Origin: Anaerolineae bacterium
GTDB taxonomy: Bacteria; Chloroflexota; Anaerolineae; Aggregatilineales; Phototrophicaceae
Assembly: GCA_019912965.1 (NCBI GenBank)
Contig: JAIOHM010000105.1
Location: forward strand, 1 to 64,000
Length of the DNA: 64,000 nucleotides
Direction: 5' to 3'
Both the position numbers and the translations under genes were made by a program. Under the pieces are notes generated by a model. The model was not told the DNA's origin, made no database searches, and was given only the letters and a program-made list of their open reading frames with translations. Positions 60,176 through 64,000 of the stretch are shown piece after piece (within the stretch, counting starts at the first letter, position 1; every line of letters begins with the position of its first letter).

Positions 60176-61777
60176 CTACGTTTTAATTTCCACCTGATGA
60201 GCATGGCGGATAAATTCCAGCTGCTGAAGCTCGGCCAGTACCGCAGGTGGTAAAGGGTGGTCAAGCGAGAGCACAGTCAGTGTATGCCCGCCCGGTTCGG
60301 ATCGTCCGGTTTGCCAACTGGCGATATTGACATTGTTGGTCGCCATGAGCGTACCGACGCGACCGATCACCCCCGGTTGGTCGAAACTGCCGAGCAGCAG
60401 CATATGGCCTTCCGGCACAAAGTTCATGCGGTACTGGTTGATCTGGACGATGTGGGGTTCTTTGCGGTCGAGCAGCGTTCCACCCATAACAATTTCTTCG
60501 CCGTCTTCCAGGGTTACCTGACACGACACCAGATTGGCATAATCTCCGGTTTTTAGTCCCTTCGCCTGTGTCACCTGAATACCCCGTTCGGCGGCGATAA
60601 TAGGCGCGTTGATGTAATTTACCTTGTCACCCAACATAGGTTGAAGTAAGCCTTTTAAGATGGCAACGGCCAGCGGCTTAAGGAGTCCGCTGACTTCCTC
60701 ACCTCGATATTCCATTGCTACACGGCGTACCGGATGCCGCGCCAGTGTGTACAGCATTTTGCCGATACATTCCGCCAGCCACATGTAGGGGCGGGTGGTT
60801 TCAAAATCGAGGCCGGGCATAAAGGGCATGTTGACAACATTGCGATAGTCTTTTCCCCGTAAAGCATCCAATACCTGATGCACAATCTGGAGTGATAAAT
60901 CCTGCGTGGCTTCGAAGGTATTATCGCCAATGTGGGGGGTATGAATTACATTATCCAGCCCGACCAGTGGGCTGTTATAGGGTGGTTCTTCGTTGTAGAC
61001 ATCGACCGCTACCCCCGACAGATGCCCATCTTTGAGGGCGGCGGCGACTGCGTTTTCGTCCAATACGCTGCCATGCGCGGTGTTGATGAGTCGTGCGCCG
61101 GGTTTCATCTGCGCCAGTGCTGCTGCGTTTATCAAGCCGCTGGTTTCGTGGGTGGCGGCTACATGGATGCTGACGAAATCGCTGCGTCCGAGCAGTTCTT
61201 TTAATCCAACCAGCAGAATACGTTCATCGCTGATCTGTTCTTCACTGAGGTAAGGATCGTAGGCCAGCACGGTCATCCCAAAGGCCAGACAACGCTGGGC
61301 CACAATGCGTCCGACACGACCTAATCCGATCAGGCCGAGCGTTTTGCCGTAAAGCTGTGTGCCGACTTGACGTTTGCGGTCGAGCAGCCACCAGCCTTCT
61401 TTCAGGCTGTCATGGGCGACGACCAGACGGCGGCTGAGGGCCAACATCAGGGCGATGGTGTGTTCTCCGGCGGCGATGGCATTGGTGCCGGGGGTGTTCA
61501 TGACGATGATGCCGCGCCCGGTAGCGGCTTCCATGTCGATGCCATTTAGCCCCGCGCCAACATGACCAACCACCTGTAACTGCGGCGCGCCATCCAGCAG
61601 CACACGGTCAACCGCTATGCCATCACGGGCGATCAACGCATGGGCAGACTGGAGTCCATCACGGACGGCTGTCAGCGTAGGGGTGACGGTATTCACCTGC
61701 ACATCGTCTGCCTGTCGCAGAATGCTCAGGCTGCTTTCGGCTAAATCAGTGGCAACCAAAATGTTGAATTTGGTCAA
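60176..61777 (-). CDS. serA: D-3-phosphoglycerate dehydrogenase (type with ASB and ACT domains)
   Basis: A 533-residue enzyme catalysing the first step of serine synthesis, 3-phosphoglycerate to phosphohydroxypyruvate with NAD+. The substrate domain has VVGHVGAGLNGIDMEAATGRG; the NAD domain has LGLIGLGRVGRIVAQR; TPHIGDNTFEAT contains the catalytic histidine. An allosteric substrate-binding domain (about 325-450) and a C-terminal ACT domain (GRVGTLMATNNVNIASWQTG) follow, so feedback inhibition by serine is expected. Start is TTG preceded by GAGGGAAAGCC. A terminator at 61814-61839 separates it from the phosphatidylcholine synthase gene upstream. Confidence 0.96.
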   Translation of the reverse strand: MTKFNILVATDLAESSLSILRQADDVQVNTVTPTLTAVRDGLQSAHALIARDGIAVDRVLLDGAPQLQVVGHVGAGLNGIDMEAATGRGIIVMNTPGTNAIAAGEHTIALMLALSRRLVVAHDSLKEGWWLLDRKRQVGTQLYGKTLGLIGLGRVGRIVAQRCLAFGMTVLAYDPYLSEEQISDERILLVGLKELLGRSDFVSIHVAATHETSGLINAAALAQMKPGARLINTAHGSVLDENAVAAALKDGHLSGVAVDVYNEEPPYNSPLVGLDNVIHTPHIGDNTFEATQDLSLQIVHQVLDALRGKDYRNVVNMPFMPGLDFETTRPYMWLAECIGKMLYTLARHPVRRVAMEYRGEEVSGLLKPLAVAILKGLLQPMLGDKVNYINAPIIAAERGIQVTQAKGLKTGDYANLVSCQVTLEDGEEIVMGGTLLDRKEPHIVQINQYRMNFVPEGHMLLLGSFDQPGVIGRVGTLMATNNVNIASWQTGRSEPGGHTLTVLSLDHPLPPAVLAELQQLEFIRHAHQVEIKT

Positions 61778-61813
61778 GGCTTTCCCTCAGTTTTGGGGCT
61801 TAACCCCTTATCT

Positions 61814-61839
61814 AAAAAGGGAGGGTTTTAGACCCTCCC
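61814..61839 (-). terminator. Terminator between the pcs-like gene and serA
   Basis: GGGAGGGT and ACCCTCCC form an 8-base-pair stem with a five-base loop; on the minus strand TTTTT follows. It ends the serB-like/HAD/pcs operon, but it also stands 40 bases ahead of serA, so partial read-through into serA is possible. A second small dyad, GGGG and CCCC at 61795-61807, lies nearer serA. Confidence 0.75.
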
Positions 61840-61852
61840 CTGCGAATATTCG

Positions 61853-62554
61853 TTATGCCCCGCGTACCATATGGCCTTGCCGCAGGCGAATGTCAATGTA
61901 GAAACTGCTCACCATGTAGAAAATCGGGTAAATCAGGCTGATGATGACGAGGCTAGGATTGGGTTGTTCCTGTGTCAGCAAATACAGAATCAGAAATCCC
62001 CAAGCTGTCCCGAAAATCCAGTTGGTTTTGCCGAGAATAGGGTTTCGGCTGGGGTAGAGATAACGGGTGGGGATAAAGGACAGAATGCCGGGGATGACGA
62101 TCATCAATATAGCGATGGTGGGTTCGGGCTTCAGCCAAAAGAGATAAAGCGCGATACCGTTCCAGTAGCTGGGGAAGCCGAGGAAAAAGGCATCGTCGGT
62201 CTTCATGTTGACCTGTCCGTAGGCGTACAGCGCGGCAATCACCGGAACAGCCAGCCAACCAATGTGAGGCAACAGATTTTGTGAACCCATAATGAACACG
62301 GGAACCCAAACGTAAGTCAGCACATCGATTACATTATCGACCATCGAGCCGTCAAAATTGGGTAAAACACGCCGTACATCGACTTTGCGTGCCAGAATGC
62401 CGTCGGTGGCGTCGATCAGCATGGCGATAAACAGCAGAAAGAATGCCTGCCGGATTTGCCCCTGCGCCGCCGCGAACAGCGCGAACATGCCCATCACGCC
62501 GCCAGACATGGTGTACAGGTGAACCAGCCAGGCCTTTACTTTTCGGGCTATCAT
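61853..62554 (-). CDS. Phosphatidylcholine synthase-like CDP-alcohol phosphotransferase
   Basis: A 233-residue membrane enzyme with about eight helices. The CDP-alcohol phosphotransferase motif is DG-x2-AR-x(n)-DG-x3-D-x3-D, here DGILARKVDVRR then FDGSMVDNVID. The flanking sequences (HLYTMSGGVMGMF, NMKTDDAFFLGFPSYWN, ILSFIPTRYLYPSR) match bacterial phosphatidylcholine synthases, which join CDP-diacylglycerol and choline. It could use a related alcohol instead. It follows two HAD phosphatase genes in an operon. Confidence 0.85.
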   Translation of the reverse strand: MIARKVKAWLVHLYTMSGGVMGMFALFAAAQGQIRQAFFLLFIAMLIDATDGILARKVDVRRVLPNFDGSMVDNVIDVLTYVWVPVFIMGSQNLLPHIGWLAVPVIAALYAYGQVNMKTDDAFFLGFPSYWNGIALYLFWLKPEPTIAILMIVIPGILSFIPTRYLYPSRNPILGKTNWIFGTAWGFLILYLLTQEQPNPSLVIISLIYPIFYMVSSFYIDIRLRQGHMVRGA

Positions 62555-62576
62555 GCCGATCCCTCACATCCAAGAT

Positions 62577-63230
62577 TTAGTTTTGTTTTAACTGCACCAG
62601 TGCTTCGTGGAGGCTTTCAAATACATTGTCGGTGATGCCCAAAAAGGCTTCCGGCCCCGAATGGGAAGGATCAGGCACAGCATAGCAGGTCATACCCGCC
62701 GCTACTGCTGCCCTTGCGCCATTAGGGCTGTCTTCCAATGCAAGACAATGTTCCGGCGAAATACCCAGCACATCAGCTGCTTTCAGGTAGACATCCGGGG
62801 CAGGTTTGCCACGTGCGACAGTTTGCGCCGAGCAGCGTACAGGCAGTAAGTCTGCCCATCCCTGACTTTTGACGACGGCTTCGATGATGAGCGATGGTGA
62901 ACTGGATGCAATCGCCGCCGGAAAACCACTGTTGGCGACATAGTGCAACATTTCTGCCGCACCCGGTTGCGGCCTGACGCGCGTCGGAATCAGTGCCAGC
63001 ATCCGTTCCAGCACATCATCATACAGGGCTTCGGCACTGGCCTGAATGCCATAGATTGCCCGCATTTTGTCCAGAAATTCGTCCATGCGGAGGCCGATAA
63101 GCTGCTGACGACCATCCGGGGTATGGGTTTTGCCATAGGAAGCCAGCACACTGTTTTCGGCTTCTTCCCACACGGGTTCGGAATCAACCAGCAGGCCGTC
63201 CATATCGAAGATGATGGCTTTAAACGTCAT
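62577..63230 (-). CDS. HAD phosphatase, beta-phosphoglucomutase-like subgroup
   Basis: A 217-residue HAD hydrolase with a complete set of motifs: IIFDMDGLLVDSEP (nucleophile D8, acid/base D10), AIASSSPS, GKPAPDVY and LALEDSPNGARAAVAAGM. The cap is the small helical type. Members dephosphorylate sugar phosphates and similar small substrates. Its ATG overlaps the stop of the serB-like gene by four bases. It is 22 bases ahead of the phosphatidylcholine synthase-like gene, whose pathway it might serve. Confidence 0.92.
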   Translation of the reverse strand: MTFKAIIFDMDGLLVDSEPVWEEAENSVLASYGKTHTPDGRQQLIGLRMDEFLDKMRAIYGIQASAEALYDDVLERMLALIPTRVRPQPGAAEMLHYVANSGFPAAIASSSPSLIIEAVVKSQGWADLLPVRCSAQTVARGKPAPDVYLKAADVLGISPEHCLALEDSPNGARAAVAAGMTCYAVPDPSHSGPEAFLGITDNVFESLHEALVQLKQN

Positions 63231-64000
63231 GGGATTTGCTCAAACGCTTTCTTGAATGCTGTACTCAATTCGTCTCCCTTGATGGTTGTCGCGGTGCTTT
63301 GGGCCAGCGCCAATCCCTTGTCAAATACTGTCTGGTGCGGTGTGCCTAAAACCCGCGCATAACCCGCCGGGCCTACTGCCAGCGGCAAAACAGGCGCAAG
63401 CGAATTCTGGTGAATGAACACATCCGCCCCATTCATGACTTTTTCGCGGGCGACTACACCGCCAAAACCGATGAACAAATCAACCACCGAACGGGCTGCC
63501 AGATCGCTGGCACCATCACCAATCATCAAACGTCGCCCGTGTTTATCCCCGGCTAAGGACTGGATGATAGCAGGTTTGCCGCTGGAAACGGTCAATGGGC
63601 CTTCATTGTAATCCAGATAAGTCTGACGCTGACGAGTCTCTGGTTGATAATATCGCCACCAATCGCCGGAAAGCTCATTATATTCCAATTCGACAGCGCG
63701 GATATTTTCCGGAGGGACGCCCAATCGCTTGCCGAAACCGCGCACTGGCTCGGCCAGACCGCCGCTGACAATGAATACCTGTTTGCCCAGGAATCGTAAA
63801 GCCGCGATGACCGCTTCGGCATCCGGCACAATGGTTTCCCAGTAACGTTGTTCAATCGCTTTGAGTTGGCCTCGCGTGGGGCGAATGGCTTGCAGGCGCT
63901 TGCCATAGACTTCGCTCAAGTCGAGGTCGCCGTTCATGGCTTTTTCGGTCAGCACACCGACTCGCCATTCCTTGCCCTTGAAGCGGGCAAGTTCATCAAT
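63227..64000 (-). CDS. SerB-like HAD phosphatase, 5' end outside window
   Basis: The frame stays open to the window edge (IDELARFKGKEWRVGVLTEK is read at the boundary), so the N-terminus with the nucleophile motif is missing. What is visible matches phosphoserine phosphatases: GDLDLSEVYGKRL (cap), VFIVSGGLAEPVRGFGKRLG (motif II), SSGKPAIIQSLAG (motif III lysine) and MIGDGASDLAARSVVDLFIG (motif IV). It would remove phosphate from phosphoserine, the last step of serine synthesis, consistent with serA nearby. An internal GTG at 63955 is unlikely to be the true start. Confidence 0.85.
   Translation of the reverse strand: MDELARFKGKEWRVGVLTEKAMNGDLDLSEVYGKRLQAIRPTRGQLKAIEQRYWETIVPDAEAVIAALRFLGKQVFIVSGGLAEPVRGFGKRLGVPPENIRAVELEYNELSGDWWRYYQPETRQRQTYLDYNEGPLTVSSGKPAIIQSLAGDKHGRRLMIGDGASDLAARSVVDLFIGFGGVVAREKVMNGADVFIHQNSLAPVLPLAVGPAGYARVLGTPHQTVFDKGLALAQSTATTIKGDELSTAFKKAFEQIP

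Overview
The window reads as chromosomal DNA of a bacterium with mid-range GC content, most likely a member of the Chloroflexota (Anaerolineae-like). This is an inference. It rests on the mix of secreted proteins with Thr/Pro-rich 'TPT' linkers, many small lipoproteins and beta-propeller or TPR secreted proteins, a branched-chain type 2-oxoacid dehydrogenase, a ribosomal protein L20 carrying a helix-hairpin-helix tail, and intergenic DNA full of short palindromic and heptamer-like repeats. No phage, plasmid, CRISPR array, rRNA or tRNA was recognised.

Layout. 1-541: repeat island. 542-5924: Rieske and VOC proteins, a NarL-type two-component pair, an alpha/beta hydrolase. 5988-10567: zinc-ribbon membrane protein, GH13 glycosidase, 4-alpha-glucanotransferase (maltodextrin use). 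10645-14658: hisS operon with a probable leader attenuator, and a divergent TPR/Flp-pilin-like pair. 14735-19178: DinB protein, membrane Fe-S oxidoreductase, zinc-ribbon protein, 11-repeat TPR protein. 19179-19862: repeat island. 20704-32032: lipoamide dehydrogenase, a lipoprotein/antiporter/PII-like/FecR-like operon, a beta-propeller protein, and the E1alpha-E1beta-E2 operon. 32268-41378: fused ABC permease, large secreted proteins including a 1083-residue PA14/SH3-like protein. 41589-49511: M48-like protease, hydrolases, a repeat island, an XRE cassette, and three of four members of an unrecognised paralogous family. 49628-53023: membrane protein and the infC-rpmI-rplT operon. 53232-60157: lipoproteins, a HAD protein, two large membrane proteins of envelope-sugar type. 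60176-64000: serA, phosphatidylcholine synthase, two HAD phosphatases (one serB-like, cut by the window end).

How genes work together. E1alpha, E1beta and E2 (28.6-32 kb) with lipoamide dehydrogenase (20.7 kb) can make a complete 2-oxoacid dehydrogenase complex. MalQ and the GH13 enzyme act on the same maltodextrins. SerA and the serB-like enzyme bracket a phosphatidylcholine synthase, giving a serine/phospholipid neighbourhood. Translation genes form two operons, hisS and infC-rpmI-rplT, each with an interesting 5' region.

Most notable observations: (1) a paralogous family of four short membrane-anchored proteins sharing a C-x(n)-PCWxGI motif and a W-x-GF-x-P-x-WRY motif; (2) dispersed palindromic and heptamer repeats, normally intergenic, that sit in frame inside three coding sequences, twice in E2; (3) infC probably starting at AUA, because the only upstream start-like codon is part of its -35 promoter element; (4) L20 fused to a helix-hairpin-helix module; (5) an intrinsic terminator just ahead of the hisS start codon.
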